Of a DNA stretch of 64,000 bases, positions 36,384-49,215 are shown one piece after another. The notes under the pieces are model-generated. The model was not told where the DNA came from. It searched no databases and saw only the letters and a program-made list of their open reading frames with translations. The stretch is from Ecdyonurus torrentis (Eukaryota; Arthropoda; Insecta; Ephemeroptera; Heptageniidae). Made by a program: the position numbers and the translations under genes. Within the stretch, counting starts at the first letter, position 1. Every line of letters begins with the position of its first letter. The stretch covers positions 41,708,331-41,772,330 of the forward strand of contig OX439132.1 in the NCBI GenBank assembly GCA_949318235.1. The letters run 5' to 3'.

Positions 36384-39300
36384 ATGAATAAGTGTCGTAT
36401 TTCGACATCGAAACCTCGGAGAGTTTCCAGATGGGAATTTGGTGAAGTAAAAAGAAAATCAATGTCCCTTCATGACCTTACTGCCGAGACACAAATTGAA
36501 CCATCATCTTATCATCAAAATACGTCTTTAATGACATTAGATTCCATCCCAAAATCGCGAGATTCTGGCTTATCACGTTCTCGTTCAGTTAGTCGTCTAA
36601 GTTTGACCAGCACGAATGGCGTTGTTTTGGTAAATGGAACTCCAAGGTCAACAGAAAATATTGTCCTTAAATTAAAAATTGTTGAAGCTGAAAACCAACG
36701 ACTTAAACAGATTGTACGTGATCGAGATAGATTAATTAAAGAAAATAAAATGTCATTTCAAGTATTATTTGAAAACAAACAAAATTTGGAACGTAAATAC
36801 GCTCAATTACAAAATGAATTAGATCGTCTACGTTGTCAAATACATTCAGGAAAATCAGAACCTCCAAATTTAAAGATAGATCGTGTAAACAGTGAAGATG
36901 AACAGTCAGAACGATTTTCATTCAGAGACCCTGAGATTTGGGGTAGTTCAGCATCCGAAATAAGTCACTCGGATCAAGATGAATCTGAAGGAGGGGTTAC
37001 AATCACTTCAACTGAAACTACACTCACACCTGAAGAGCAAGATGAGTCGTCACACTTCATCACTGAAGTACACGCAGGACAGGTACGTCAACATTACAAG
37101 CAAAGAAATGACACCTTTGTCATTACAACAGTGAGCACAAAAATCCCTACGTATGAACTGACAACTGACGGATCTTTGAGTCACCCACCCACACTGGAAG
37201 TACGTCCCACTTTTATTATTACTTTTTATTTCTAAGTTTCTCATAACCATTAAATTTGCACAACATTGAATTCAATATTATTCTAATAACCTGACAGCTG
37301 AATTGGATGCTGTTTTGTTTTTAGATCCCAGACTACTAGGTATATAGTAAAGGGGACACGTGTAGGTGAGATTAAAAGAGCCAATGTGAAGGTTATTATA
37401 GTCCTGACCTGACGTAATAAAAGACTTGCAAAAGTGGGTTTAGTGGGAAAATAAACTCGGAGACCAACAATTCTAATAAAAAAAAAATAATAATATAAAA
37501 AAAAAAAAGCTATGCATAGCAGACGACTCTTTGCTCCCGTCTTGATTTAACTTGACTGACTTCATGGTCTAGTGGTTCGTGCATCCGACTTGCATGCAAG
37601 AGATTGTGGGTTTGCTCCCAACCACCGTCCAGGCTTTTACAGGCTTTATACAGGCTTTATACTCTAAACGGTGGCTGGGAGCTAGTTTGGAGATTCAGGA
37701 GGCAATGTCAATCTTGCCGACCATCCTGACTGAGTGTTGGCACGGTTTCTTCTGTCTGTTATGGTGAATGCCGGGATGTTTGCTAGGCCGTGGCCGACCT
37801 GTTTTGGATGAACCCACAAGTACATAAACAGGGCTTTGGAAGATTCGGGGTGCTTAAATGCAGTTGGAAAACTGCCAGTCAAATACTGGGGTATAGTCAA
37901 AGCAAAAAAAAAAAAAAAAAAAAAGCTTATGGAGGAATGAATTAACAAATTTATTAGTATCTCCTGAACCAATGAAGCTAGAGGGATAAAACATTTGGAT
38001 ACCTAGGGTATAGGATTAGACTTGATAGTGCCATCAAAATAACTCAATCAAATCAATGTTTCTTAAAGTGCGATTAATTGACAATCAACATTTTTGCTTG
38101 AAATAACCCATACAAAGCCATTAGACTACCATTAATTGCTACAGAAGCATACCTATGCAAAGCAAATTTCCACAAGTGTAGGTTATAACATTGCTTTGTA
38201 TTTCAGGAATACTTGGATGCAGGCTCAACAGCTTCAGGATCACTTGCTGCCAGCTCCGAGGCTTCCTCAACTAGACACCCTGAATTACAAGATATCATCG
38301 TCAATTCCTACACACAGCCAAGGCCGAGCCCAGTTGTGCATCCAGTTGCAGCATTTGCAGCTTCCATTAAGAGAGAAGACTCACCTGCTCCATCAAGTAG
38401 ATGGACTCTGGTGAGTGTTTTAACTTTATAGCTCAAGGATCTCTTGTATTTGAGATTCAAGCTGGTCTTATTCTGGTTGCACTCTGTGCTTGTGATAATA
38501 ATTGATGGTAATTGTACTAGTTATTGGCAAATCAATACACTCTGGCCAAAAGCTCCTGACAAAAGCTGTATCTGTGGTGCTAAACCAATCGGAGAGCGTG
38601 TTATAAACCTACTAGCCAATCACAGTTGACTTTACATAGTTAATTACACTATATCCGCTCGAACTAGAGTTGGGAGAAGTGTATACAGTTAACTCTTGAG
38701 TTTCTGAAATTGCAAGGGACAAATAATTACATTGAGGTCTGCTGTGGAACAAACTGATGATTTCCCAAAATCGAGAAATTCACAGAATTGATTTTCACAA
38801 AATCAAGAATTTACTATTTTTTTATTTGTTTTTTTTTTATGCAATTTACTAGAAAACAATGCAGAAATTCACCCAAAATAAAAGTATCACTATCTGCCGT
38901 TAACTATGGCCTACCAATAACTGGTACAATTAACATAATTGAGAAATATTGCTGTCAAGTGTCAACAATTTGGCTTTGACGTAGTGCATTTTGTTCAATA
39001 AAATAATAACATATATCTCGAGCTGTAAGTCCTAACCATTGATTATTAATTCTAAAATATCTTTAAACCTTATTCAGGGATTAAAAAATGTTCAAATACC
39101 TTTTATTTTTGTTTTGATCTGGGTTGTAGCACGACTTCTTTCACTGGTTCCTGTGAAATTATGCCATCAAAACCACTCAACTGTAGACCAAAAAGATGGC
39201 ATAACTTGCTCAATCTGCTTGTCACCTGGGCTTGTATTGACTAATAATCAACTATTTTGAGGCCAACTTTAACTGATTTTGATCACATCCACTTCCATAT

Positions 39301-40884
39301 ATTTATGTAATTTATGTATTTATGTACTGTATTTATGTATTTATTTATGTAAGATGCGCTAATTTTGTGTTTCAGGACAAATCCTTCCAGTTAGTTTCTG
39401 ACTCGGACAGAAGTGAAATGGATGAAGAAGTCCCAACATTTATTGAGTCTATGAACACTGAGGAATCTGCAATGATGTCAACTTACAAATCTGAAGAAAC
39501 ACTAAAAGCAGATTTTGATGAGTTAGATATAATACCTATAGAGAGAGGAGTACCTAAATCTGCAAGTATATGTACAATTCACGACAGTCGGAACTTCGTA
39601 AATGGATTACCTGAAGAAGATTCTGCGTCCAAGGTTCAAAGGTGGTGTCGAGATTCTCGAGATTACATCCCCAGGTCAAACTCAGTGTGGATGTCAGGCA
39701 AGAAGAAACCCCAAAGTTTAAATTTCACAAACAGTCCATTATTACAACGTTTGAAATCACCTCAGAATTTACAACTTCTCTCACCTCGTCCATTCCAAGT
39801 GCGAACTAGCAGGGATTGCAGCCCCACTCATGGTCACGTGCACAGCGCTCCACATGTTCCACCCCTTGATCTGTCCGCCCTCAAATCTGAATCTGACATG
39901 TCAGCGGGAGAGTATGAGACTCACAGCCAGCCAGTGTATAAGTCCAAGCAGGTAAGTTTTGCATGTTAAGATTTGGATATAAATATTTTATTCATAAAGA
40001 GCCTATGATAAAAATATAGCAAGGTATGTACTCGCAAAATTTACAGCTCTTTAATATAGTTTTTCTCTGACTTTAAAACCTTGATTACCGACTACTTTCA
40101 TGATTTGGTATACTGCTGAGTCAGTTAAGTCCGCAGCAGCCATCAACACAGACAATTTAAATGTTAAACCTCTTTAATTTGTCAAGCTCAATTTTTAAAG
40201 TCGTGTTTTGACTTAATTTCATTTCACAAAATTGGAGGTTCAAACTTAATGACTGAATTGACTTGAATTTTAAAAAGTGAAAAATGTAGTCATATGCTAC
40301 AGTATGAAAGAAATGCAATTGACGGAGAAAATCAATTAATGGTACAATCGGGCAAAGCAGGCTATCAACTTTTGCTGAATGTGGTTCATAGCACCATACC
40401 TGTGTTTTCTTATGACTGATTAAAATTTGTTCTTTAAACGTAAGAAAACACAATTTGATCCTACTTGATTGCCAAGCATTTAGATGTTTCATAAAGCCAT
40501 TCTTAAATGTAGAAAGTATTACCTGTGTAATTGAATGATGGTATTCTTAAAGATAATAACAAAACACATGTGGGATCAAGTTTCGAAAATCAGACATTAT
40601 CACTCTTCAAACTTTAAGGTAAAGATTAATTTTTACATTCGGATAGTAAAAGAAAATAAGCTTCACAGTACTTAACTAAAAATTTCAATAATTCTGTATT
40701 GCTCCTGACTAGATTAATATTCTTCTTCTTCATAAACCTGAAGTTTGATAAATATTTTCAGAGTGCTCGAGTCTTCAGCCCCGTAGTGATTGATCAAATG
40801 CTGATGAAGGCTCAGAAAAACTTAAAGCTGTCAATGAAAATCGTGGATTACGTCACCAAGAGCCAAGGAAATCACAGCAAATGA
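36384..40884 (+). CDS. Uncharacterised coiled-coil protein, 572 residues
   Basis: I do not recognise this family. Four coding exons: 36384-37199, 38207-38410, 39376-39951 and 40762-40884 (stop TGA). All junctions are phase 0 with good GT/AG sites, and all four exons read through without stops, so the gene is real. Residues 1-90 are basic and Ser-rich (SRSRSVSRLSL). Residues 91-152 form a heptad-rich coiled coil (LKLKIVEAENQRLKQIV ... ERKYAQLQNELDRLR). The middle is acidic and Ser/Thr-rich. Exon 3 carries SP-rich patches (SPLLQRLKSPQNLQLLSPRP). The C-terminus (FSPVVIDQMLMKAQKNLKLS) looks helical and may be a binding motif. There is no signal peptide or membrane segment, so it is probably cytosolic or cytoskeletal. 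A second in-phase donor at 37083 could skip 39 residues of exon 1. ATG 36384 is the first in frame. Confidence 0.85.
37557..37924 (+). mobile_element. tRNA-derived SINE with poly(A) tail
   Basis: The head has a good A box (TGGTCTAGTGG, 37565-37575) and a B-box-like GGTTTGCTCC (37609-37618). A body of about 290 bp follows, including a short tandem AGGCTTTATAC repeat, and it ends in A-rich sequence (37903-37924). It lies in intron 1 of the coiled-coil gene. Target duplications were not resolved. Confidence 0.75.
39237..39295 (+). repeat. Half copy of the GCTCACATCCGCTTCCG MITE family
   Basis: TTGACTAATAATCAACTATTTTGAGGCCAACTTTAACTGATTTTGATCACATCCACTTCC matches one arm of 3282-3450 and 27202-27363. 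The second arm is absent. It lies in intron 2 of the coiled-coil gene. Confidence 0.55.
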
Positions 40885-41184
40885 AAACATCATCTGCATC
40901 TTCCAAACATATTGAGCTTCCCAATATGATACATAGTCTCTTTTTTATTTTTTACTACACAAACAAAATATTTTGTTTCTTTTTTCTTAAAAATACAAAA
41001 AAAAAACAAAAAAACAAAAAAAAAATGTAATTTCTGAATCTTTAAAAAAAAATATATATATTTTCTAAATAATTCATTCATATAATGTACTTAACATTTT
41101 AGTTCCTTTAATTTTTACACAAGAATATTAGTCATTTAATGAAACACAAGAAGTATAGTTCACAGTATTATTACAATGCATATA

Positions 41185-41190
41185 AATAAA
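41185..41190 (+). terminator. Candidate poly(A) signal of the coiled-coil gene
   Basis: AATAAA about 300 bases after the stop codon. Other A-rich hexamers occur further on, so the choice is not certain. Confidence 0.35.
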
Positions 41191-41989
41191 TGCACTTTGA
41201 CTTGAATTTTTATTAATACGCTAAACAGTTATAATTGATCACAGATCTTTGGTAATTTTTGCCAATTTTATGCACATAAGGTAATTCAATTACTTGATAA
41301 TGCTTTCATATATTGCATATTTAATACTTACACTCTTCCTCACTTTGTATTACACATGAATCTCATCATTAAGTCACAGTATAGAGACATTAAACAGAGA
41401 AACAACATCCCATTGAGCCTGTGGCTGCTAGTAATGAACCTGGGACTACATTTTTGTGTTGAATGTCTGTACAAAAAGAAAAATGTATTTGTTTGTTCAT
41501 AGTGCTTTATTCAATGTTATCTTGCCAATTTATTTGTTGCTACTATTTTTATTTTTTTGAAAATTTATTTGATCGTGGCATTTTTTTTGTAATACTAAGC
41601 CATGATACATTGTACAAAAACTTAAGAAATTTTGTAGGATCATTATTACCAAAAATGATGATACAGTTTTAACTAGATTTATAAAATTAAAAGTTCCTTA
41701 ATGAGGTCAGTGCTATTTATTATTATGTAAATAACTGTAAATGTCATAGTGCTAATGATCCTACAATTATCTTATTTCTCAGCGTTCTATCAAGTTTCTT
41801 ACAACAAAAAAAAAAACATGCCCCTGTCAGATCAAAAGTTAAAATTTGCACAAAATCTCTCACCTGTAGAAACAGTACTGATGATAGTCTGTGTTATAAT
41901 GTATAAAATGAATTATCTACATTCCACAGTAAAGCACTATAACAACTTTGAAAATACTAATTGATATTGTTTGTATTATTAAAGCTGTA

Positions 41990-42172
41990 TTATTCATATG
42001 TCGCATAAATTTGACACGCGGCAACGGATAAACAATGTTGGAACAATGTAAACAAATGGAGCCGTTCACATGTAATTTTCTAAAGCAAAGTGAACGGCTC
42101 CATTTTTAACATTGTTCCAACTTTTGTTCATCCTTCGACTTGCGTCAAATTTACGAGTCATGTGATTAATAC
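41990..42172. mobile_element. Foldback MITE with GGAGCCGTTCAC arms
   Basis: TTGGAACAATGTAAACAAATGGAGCCGTTCAC is mirrored by GTGAACGGCTCCATTTTTAACATTGTTCCAA. Outer arms pair through CATATGTCGCATAAATTTGACACG against CGTCAAATTTACGAGTCATGTG. It is a single copy in this window and non-coding. Confidence 0.7.
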
Positions 42173-42856
42173 TTACGTAGAGAAAAAATATTAGTCAACT
42201 ACAACAACTACATTAGTACCTTAAAACTTTTTTAACTGTTTGTTTTTATTATTATAATATCTTTATAGCAATATTTGGTAGCTACTTTTATTATCATTAT
42301 ATTAAAACTTTTATCCTAGACGTTAGAATTTGTTTTTGCCTGTTACATAATTTGTTGTACTGACAAAAAATATAACAAGATACAATTTAAATTATTGTCT
42401 TGCATACTTTTTACAAAATTATAATAATGAGATTTGTTAATGCCAATTTGTGTGCTAAGTGTGAATCTTTTGTCATATGCTCTGTTAATGTGTAATGAAA
42501 ATAATTTAAAGTGCACTTGCTTTAGATTTGATCATATTAACTCTTGAGTATGTTAATTTAATAGTACGTTAAAAAGTTGCTGCTTGTCGTGGCGGGCTAC
42601 ATAATACCTGATGCATTTTTGGCATAGCTTTGCTCTGTTGTTATTATATTTTAAAGTAATGTACAGCGCTGGAAAAAAGTTCCCAAATCGGGCAGCGGAA
42701 GCCACTGCATTTTCTCATAATGATAGCATAATATGGTTGCGGGTTGCCTATACAAATTGTTCGGAGACATTTGCCCAGAGGTGTAAATTATTTTTCAGCT
42801 TAAAATACGTTGCAAAACAAATGTTGTCCTTTTCATTTATTAATATTAAATAAAAG

Positions 42857-43015
42857 GATAGCAATACCAGCAAGGGCCTTACTACAGTAGAAGTTCTATG
42901 GAGAGGTCTCACGAGGCACAGATTTAAAGTTATAATGTTTATATAACAGCTTTTGTCATCATAATGACATTATCAATCAAAGAAGTAATTAACTTGAGCA
43001 CATCACAGAGCAGCT
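42857..43015 (+). repeat. Half copy of the 3455-3860 foldback family
   Basis: ATACCAGCAAGGGCCTTACTACAGTA ... GGAGAGGTC ... TATAACAGCTTTTGTCATCATAATGACATT ... AACTTGAGCACATC follows the left arm of 3455-3860 step by step. The right arm is missing. Confidence 0.55.
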
Positions 43016-44151
43016 ATCACTTGTACTCTGGCAACACTACATTTATTTCATGATTAATATATGTTCTTTATATTTTTGTTGTTAGCATTATATCATAATG
43101 CTAAAATAAGTTTTAACTTTATGGCAAAAACCTTGAAATCCTATATTACAAAATGCTATTCATCTTGTTCAATAAGTTGTGTCTTGTAAATATATTGCAC
43201 GTTTGCAGCTGTTGTTTTGTTTGCTGCACGTATTTATGAAAAAAAAAAAAAAAAAAAAAAATCTGTGTAACAGGCAGACAATATTTTAGTAAATCTAGAA
43301 GTCTGATTATATTCTACTGCACTTTCACGTTATATATTTGATACCTACGTATATTATATAATGCTTCAAAATTGTAATTTGAAGTAAAAAAAAAAAAAGG
43401 TATCACTGTTAGTTAGCTTTTGCTTGTTATATTAACTAGTCACTGTTTTTATCAACTTTTAATAATAATATTTTAAACACAATTTTTGCCTATTAAAATA
43501 TAGTACATACATTTGAGTAGTATAAAAATCTATTATCAATATTTATTAAAATGTTAATAAAATAGAATTAAAAATAATATGTATATAATTAAATAATGTA
43601 ATTTTACAATGTCTACTTTGACTCTGTACTTAATATTAAAATTTTAAAGTCCATAAATTCTATTTATAAAAAAAGGAAAAAAAAAAAAAAGTATTTTACT
43701 ATTGAGAAGGCAATCACAAAACTACTGTATATTAGAATTTGTCTCAAAGAGATGAACAGGTATTTTAGAAAATGTGATAGAAACTAAAATTTAAAAGCAA
43801 TATTTCTCTTCTTTTCAATAAAATAATTAATATTATTACTAATTGTGATTTCAAGAGCTTTTTAATTTGTGGTATTATGGATTATTTTAACTCTCAAATC
43901 ATTTATTTAATTTGTGTTTAATGTGTGCTATTTACATTCCTTTTTATCAAAATATAGCGGGTGTGATTACGAGTATATTAATTATGTTATGATTTTAATA
44001 TTAAATAATTATGTTGTGTTGGGTAATATTATATTAAGAAAAAATGGATTGTGCGATAGTTGTTTTAAATAAAAATGTTGATAGAAAAACACAAAGATAA
44101 GGAAAATTTCAAATTTTTCGTTATGTAAATGTGTTTTTATATGAAATATTA

Positions 44152-44259
44152 ATGCTGTTCGTAAACCCTGTTCTCTGCACCAAAAATGATGATCGCCTAT
44201 GGTTACTCAAATGAAATGCGCATTTTTTGGTGCAAGAGAACAGGGTTTACAAACAGCAT
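44152..44259. mobile_element. 108-bp MITE with TA duplication, copy 2
   Basis: It is nearly identical over its whole 108 bp to 28160-28267 and flanked by TA at 44150-44151 and 44260-44261. The equal length and high identity suggest recent activity of this family. Confidence 0.82.
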
Positions 44260-44438
44260 TATTTTAATTGTCTCTGTTTTGTCAGGGTTATTAATTTAAA
44301 GTTTTACAGGAAAGTATTTTTTGCAATAACTTGCTGTGGTTGCCATTTTTGGCCACAATGGAAATACAAAGGGTTGCTCTATAATGTCAGAATAACTTTG
44401 TAAAATATTTGTTTGATTCAAATGACCAGAAATGAAGG

Positions 44439-44856
<418 letters not shown>

Positions 44857-45239
44857 TGTTGATTGGACAATTTATTTTTCAAGGACAAGTGGATTTCGGA
44901 AATCATTTAGAGCAGAGCACCTTTGATGAGGGAAAAAGAAATATTTTTTGATTTGTAAATTTTATATTTTCAATTTTCCTGGGTTTATTTATATTAAAAA
45001 AAATCCCCCTTGAATGTAAATTTGTATAAAGTTTTATCTCAGTTTTAATTACGATGGAGAAACGGCAAACTAATAGTTTTTTTTTATTATTATTATTATT
45101 ATATTTGAAATGAAGTCCCAATAAATTCCACATAAAATAGCTTAAGGGTTGTATATAGATGGCTTGTATCTCAAAATCTAAAATAAAAAAAAACTTTGGA
45201 ACTTTATAACACCATAAGAAAGTTATTAGTGACAGCTAC

Positions 45240-45498
45240 ATATCGATGTTGTTGCGAACAATATGTGCAACTCGTATTTTGTCAGGCGAAGCAAATTGTG
45301 TAAATCATTTTTTGTCACGCTAAGCAATACGTGTAACTCGTTTTTTGTCAAGCTAAGCAAAATGTGTAAGTCGTTCCCGAACGTAATGGAGATGGCGCTC
45401 GACTTACACATATTGCTTTGCGTGACAAAAAACGACTTACATTTTGCTTCACCTGACAAAATACGAGTTACACATTTTGTTTACAACACAATCGATAT
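45240..45498. mobile_element. Foldback MITE built of 33-bp tandem units, copy 2
   Basis: Same structure as 24381-24674: ends ATATCGATGTTGTTGCGAAC and the mirror GTTTACAACACAATCGATAT, with 33-bp units of ATGTGTAA..CGT..TTTTTGTCA(C/A)GCTAAGCA. It is slightly shorter, with one unit partly deleted in the right arm. Confidence 0.75.
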
Positions 45499-45857
45499 GA
45501 TAAAATTTTCAGAATCCGTGATTATCAGATATGACGAGAGAAAATCAACTGAAATTAATTAGATTGAAATTAACATGGGCTCTTATGGGACTAAAACTTC
45601 AAAATATCATAATTTAAAATCTAGCATGGTGACCCCCCAAATTTTTACATTTATCCTAATGTATCGCTGTGCTAAATTTCAGAGTTATTTTTTCTTTACA
45701 ACTTTATAGTCAAATCCCTTAGTAGCTGATTTTCTGCCTTAATAAAAGTAAACAAGCTAATTTTATCCACTTTGAGAAAACCTGTGCTTCATTATGATTG
45801 TCATATCTGCAGCTAATAAAAGAAAAATAAGTTTGTCAATTCTCTCTTAAACCTTAT

Positions 45858-45860
<3 letters not shown>

Positions 45861-45922
<62 letters not shown>
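45861..45922. repeat. Poly(T) tract, about 62 bp
   Basis: An uninterrupted T run. It could be the reverse-strand tail of a decayed retroposon, but no body is recognisable next to it. Confidence 0.8.
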
Positions 45923-45923
<1 letters not shown>

Positions 45924-47151
45924 TAAATTGTACATATTTAAACAAAATTGAAATCATTCAGCTAAACACACAATTGTTTGTTATGTGTTTGTACTGTACA
46001 TACATTCTAGCATTCCATACTCAATAATGAAATCAACAAAATCCCACCTATTGTTATTATAGCAATAATTAAATAGACTTAATTTATAAAAGCCATGTTA
46101 GGAAGAAAAATAATGAGATGAAAAAACATTGTGATATATATATTTTTTTTTTTCATTTTTTTTTTTTTTAATTACAAATCACAAAAATGGAGAAATGTGA
46201 TAACGAAATTCTTCCTAATATTATTTTAATGTAATTTTTAAGTAAAACTGCAGCAGTCCATTGAACATTTTTAACTGATTATAGGCCTATGTAAATTTAG
46301 AATATAATCTTTGATTTTTTTTTAATCTACGTCCATTTGTTATTTCACTAAAATAAATCCATCCTATCAATATTAGTTCTATATATGAAAGGGAAATGGC
46401 AATATAATCATACACAAAAGCTTTTATTTATTTTTTTTTCTTTTCTTTTGAAAGATGTGCATTTATTTACTGTTATAGTTTTAAATATAATGATGTATGT
46501 ACTTTTAACTATTAATTTTACAATTACAAAATATATATATATATGTATACATGAAATAAAATATAATACATTAATAAAAAATAGCCTGCTTTATTTATTA
46601 AACTAAACAAAATACTTGGTAGTTATTAATTACTGAACTTTTAAAAGTTCAAAGTTTCTTTAAATTAACAATTGTTAATTTAAAGAAAATTTTAGTTAAT
46701 AAGATTTAGGTTCTGATAAAATCATTTTAAAAACATATACTGTAGCTGAAGTACATAGCAAAGTTTTTCCCCCCTTTTATTATTATTATTTATTGATTCA
46801 TTTTAACTTATTGATGAGCAGCGATTGCAATTCAATATAAATTCCAAAACAGAAGGAGGAGGGTAGGACTGAACCTTGAAAAGCAAATAAAAATACTCTT
46901 CTTCAGATCCCTTCTTCCAATAAGAGTGTACAAATATTTATAAAACAAAAAATCGGGTCATTTTCAAAAAGTAAATTAATTTATGCACAATAATAAGTCC
47001 ATGTTTAATAAGTATTTTCAGCTGTATACAAAAAAAGTAAAATCTGGCAGAAGCTAACAAGAAATTAGTCTATAATACAAACACTTAAAAGGCTTCACTG
47101 CAATAAAATTGATATAAAAGTCCAAGATTTACATGAGAGACAAAACATTGT

Positions 47152-48627
47152 TCACTGTTTGTCAATGAGAGTTCCTCTTATCCTTGGTCTTTGAACTTCA
47201 GGTTCCACAGTTACGGAAGTTTCTCCCGATTTTCGTTTGTTCATGCCCTTGCGCTCCAGCTGCTTCTCAATAATACGAGCATTGTTGGCATAGGAGTCCG
47301 CAACTTCTCGCTAAACAACAATAAAACAATTGCACCAAATTAGCTTTTATTATTATTATTTACCAGCAAAATACAGTATATTGTATTTTGCTGGTCTCAT
47401 TCATCACACAGTAGCAAATAAACCCATAAAAACAGTACCCAGTAGAGTGGTGTAACTTTAGACCAGGGGTGTAACTTCTGATCATTTTTTAAATTGCTTT
47501 AACTCTGAAACTCTTTCAATCTGAATGATAATACCAAACATGCTGGAAAGCTTATCTAGTTGAGCTTTTAGAACTTTGAGTATAATTGTTTCAACTGAAA
47601 AAGTTTCAGAGTTAAAGCAAGCTAAAAAATGGTCCAAAGTTACACCACGCTATGGGGGTATGTTAAGTTGTAACTCCAATAATGCATTATATCAAAGCAT
47701 CCTAAGAACGTTTATTTTATTTATAAGTTTAATTTCGCAAAGAAAGTAATTCAACAACAAATAACACTTTAAAACAATTCCTGTATCTTTGTAGACGTAA
47801 TAAAATTTTAATACCGTCCCATATACTGTACCAACATAAACGTAAAATAAACAAACTTACAGCTTCTATTTCATCTTCTTCCTCGTCAATTGTCGAGACG
47901 GTGACTGAACTGAATTTGCCCATGTTCTTGGTGTGCTTTGTCACCATGATTTTCTTAGGCTTCTCTACGGCAACTTGGTTGTATATGTCTGTCATTGGAC
48001 TATCGCCCGAGCTCTTCAGTGCGCCTCTTACGATGAAGTGGACTTGACTCTTCAGGTCGTGCTTGTAGTAAAGTAACAGTCCGCACCTGTAGAGACAAAG
48101 ATAATTAGTACACATCAGTCATCAGCTATGCTCATGGAGTCTACATTCACATTGGATCTTAATCTGTAGTTTAAATATAAATAATGCACGATACAATGTA
48201 CAGTAATCATACTCTATGATACTCGTACTTCCAACTGCTTCACATATGAGATAAAATAATAATAATTCTAATATACTTACTTTTTGCACTTCATTCTGAA
48301 TTGTTTTTCAATCCCTTCTGGTCTTTTGAGATAGACAGTCTCATCTTGATCACAAGTAATCTTGTGTGCATGTTTACTGCCATCCACCACCCGTGCTCCG
48401 TCTCTTTTTCGTAGGGGTAGTTTTTCCAGTAAGCAGTCTACAAATAAATAAATTAATACCTAGTACAAAATTAGCAATGCAGATTCACATCAAAAGTATA
48501 TCTTACCTAAAATTAATGTCATTTGTCCACACAAACAATAGTATATCCGAAGCGGTTTTTCCTCGCTGTATTCCTCTTGATCTTTCGTATCTGAACATAC
48601 TATACTTCTTGATACTACCTTAGGCAT
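47152..48627 (-). CDS. STEEP1: STING ER exit protein (STEEP1/CXorf56 family)
   Basis: In mammals STEEP helps STING leave the ER by promoting PI3P formation and membrane curvature; the insect role is unknown. Four coding exons on the minus strand: 48627-48507, 48437-48281, 48086-47861 and 47310-47152. They give 220 residues, close to the human 222, with all phases matching. The start reads [20 protein letters not shown]. The Cys motifs are YYCLCGQM and MKCKKCGLLLYY, probably a zinc-binding pair. Further landmarks are [12 protein letters not shown], then the strongly conserved [20 protein letters not shown] and [20 protein letters not shown]. The protein ends RGTLIDKQ. The last exon's linker ([17 protein letters not shown]) is less conserved. 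Exon 1 is preceded by a GC-richer promoter about 150 bases upstream. The gene lies in tandem with, and downstream of, the PH-PTB gene. Confidence 0.96.
47449..47652. mobile_element. Foldback MITE in STEEP1 intron 3
   Basis: GTGGTGTAACTTTAGACCA pairs with TGGTCCAAAGTTACACCAC. Inner arms pair through ATTGCTTTAACTCTGAAACTCTTTC against GAAAAAGTTTCAGAGTTAAAGCAAG. It is a single copy here. Its GTGGTGTAACTTT ends are clear but no target duplication was found. Confidence 0.65.
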
Positions 48628-48769
48628 ATTTGTAGACTAAACTAAAAATATAATTTGCAATTAACCTTTACTCTTTGTGAAGAAATAACTGAAAATAAAA
48701 AATAAACTCAGTTTTTATAACTCCGCGTTTTTGTTGCGTTTATTTTGCAAGCCAGCTGTGTTTTTCAAC

Positions 48770-48815
48770 TACCAGAAGCACCCAGAATGCTGTTCGCGGC
48801 CGTCGCGCCAAAAGG
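48770..48815 (-). promoter_or_regulatory. STEEP1 promoter candidate with E2F-like site
   Basis: TCGCGCCAAAA (48803-48813) reads TTTTGGCGCGA on the minus strand, a close match to the E2F consensus TTTSSCGC. CCCAGAATGC lies just before it (48781-48790). The block is GC-rich in an AT-rich setting and sits 145-185 bases upstream of the STEEP1 ATG. Function is inferred from position only. Confidence 0.35.
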
Positions 48816-49077
48816 AAGAAAAGTCTGAAAGTTAGTTCTAGAGGTTCACATCGTGGAAGTACCTTAATTATCAATTTAAGGGTGATTTCAACTCAAATAT
48901 AGCTTTTTAAATCATTATTAAACTTTAATTAAACAAATAATTTATAAATCTTCTTTCTTTTTTTCATTTTAAATTTTAAATGAACCAAAAATTGAGATGA
49001 TTTTGATATATTCTTGTGTATCCTAATGCTATAGACAACCCGTATACTTTTCATGCAACAAAAGTTGCCTATCCTGT

Positions 49078-49215
49078 AAGGGGTCATTAGTTTTTTTTTC
49101 TTTCAACTTATTTATGGAACAATTATAATTGATTCATTTAGTTTTAAAGGGGTCATTAGTTTTTTTTTCTTTCAACTTATTTATGGAACAATTATAATTG
49201 ATTCATTTAGTTTTA
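49078..49215. repeat. Perfect 69-bp tandem duplication
   Basis: The unit, starting AAGGGGTCATTAG and ending GATTCATTTAGTTTT, occurs twice in direct succession (about 49078-49146 and 49147-49215) with no differences that I can see. It is a recent duplication in non-coding DNA, or an assembly artefact. Confidence 0.85.

Noticed and set aside
48366..48623. Plus-strand frame opposite STEEP1 exons 1-2
   Set aside because: It is an overlap shadow: the minus strand encodes a clear STEEP1 with matching splice phases.
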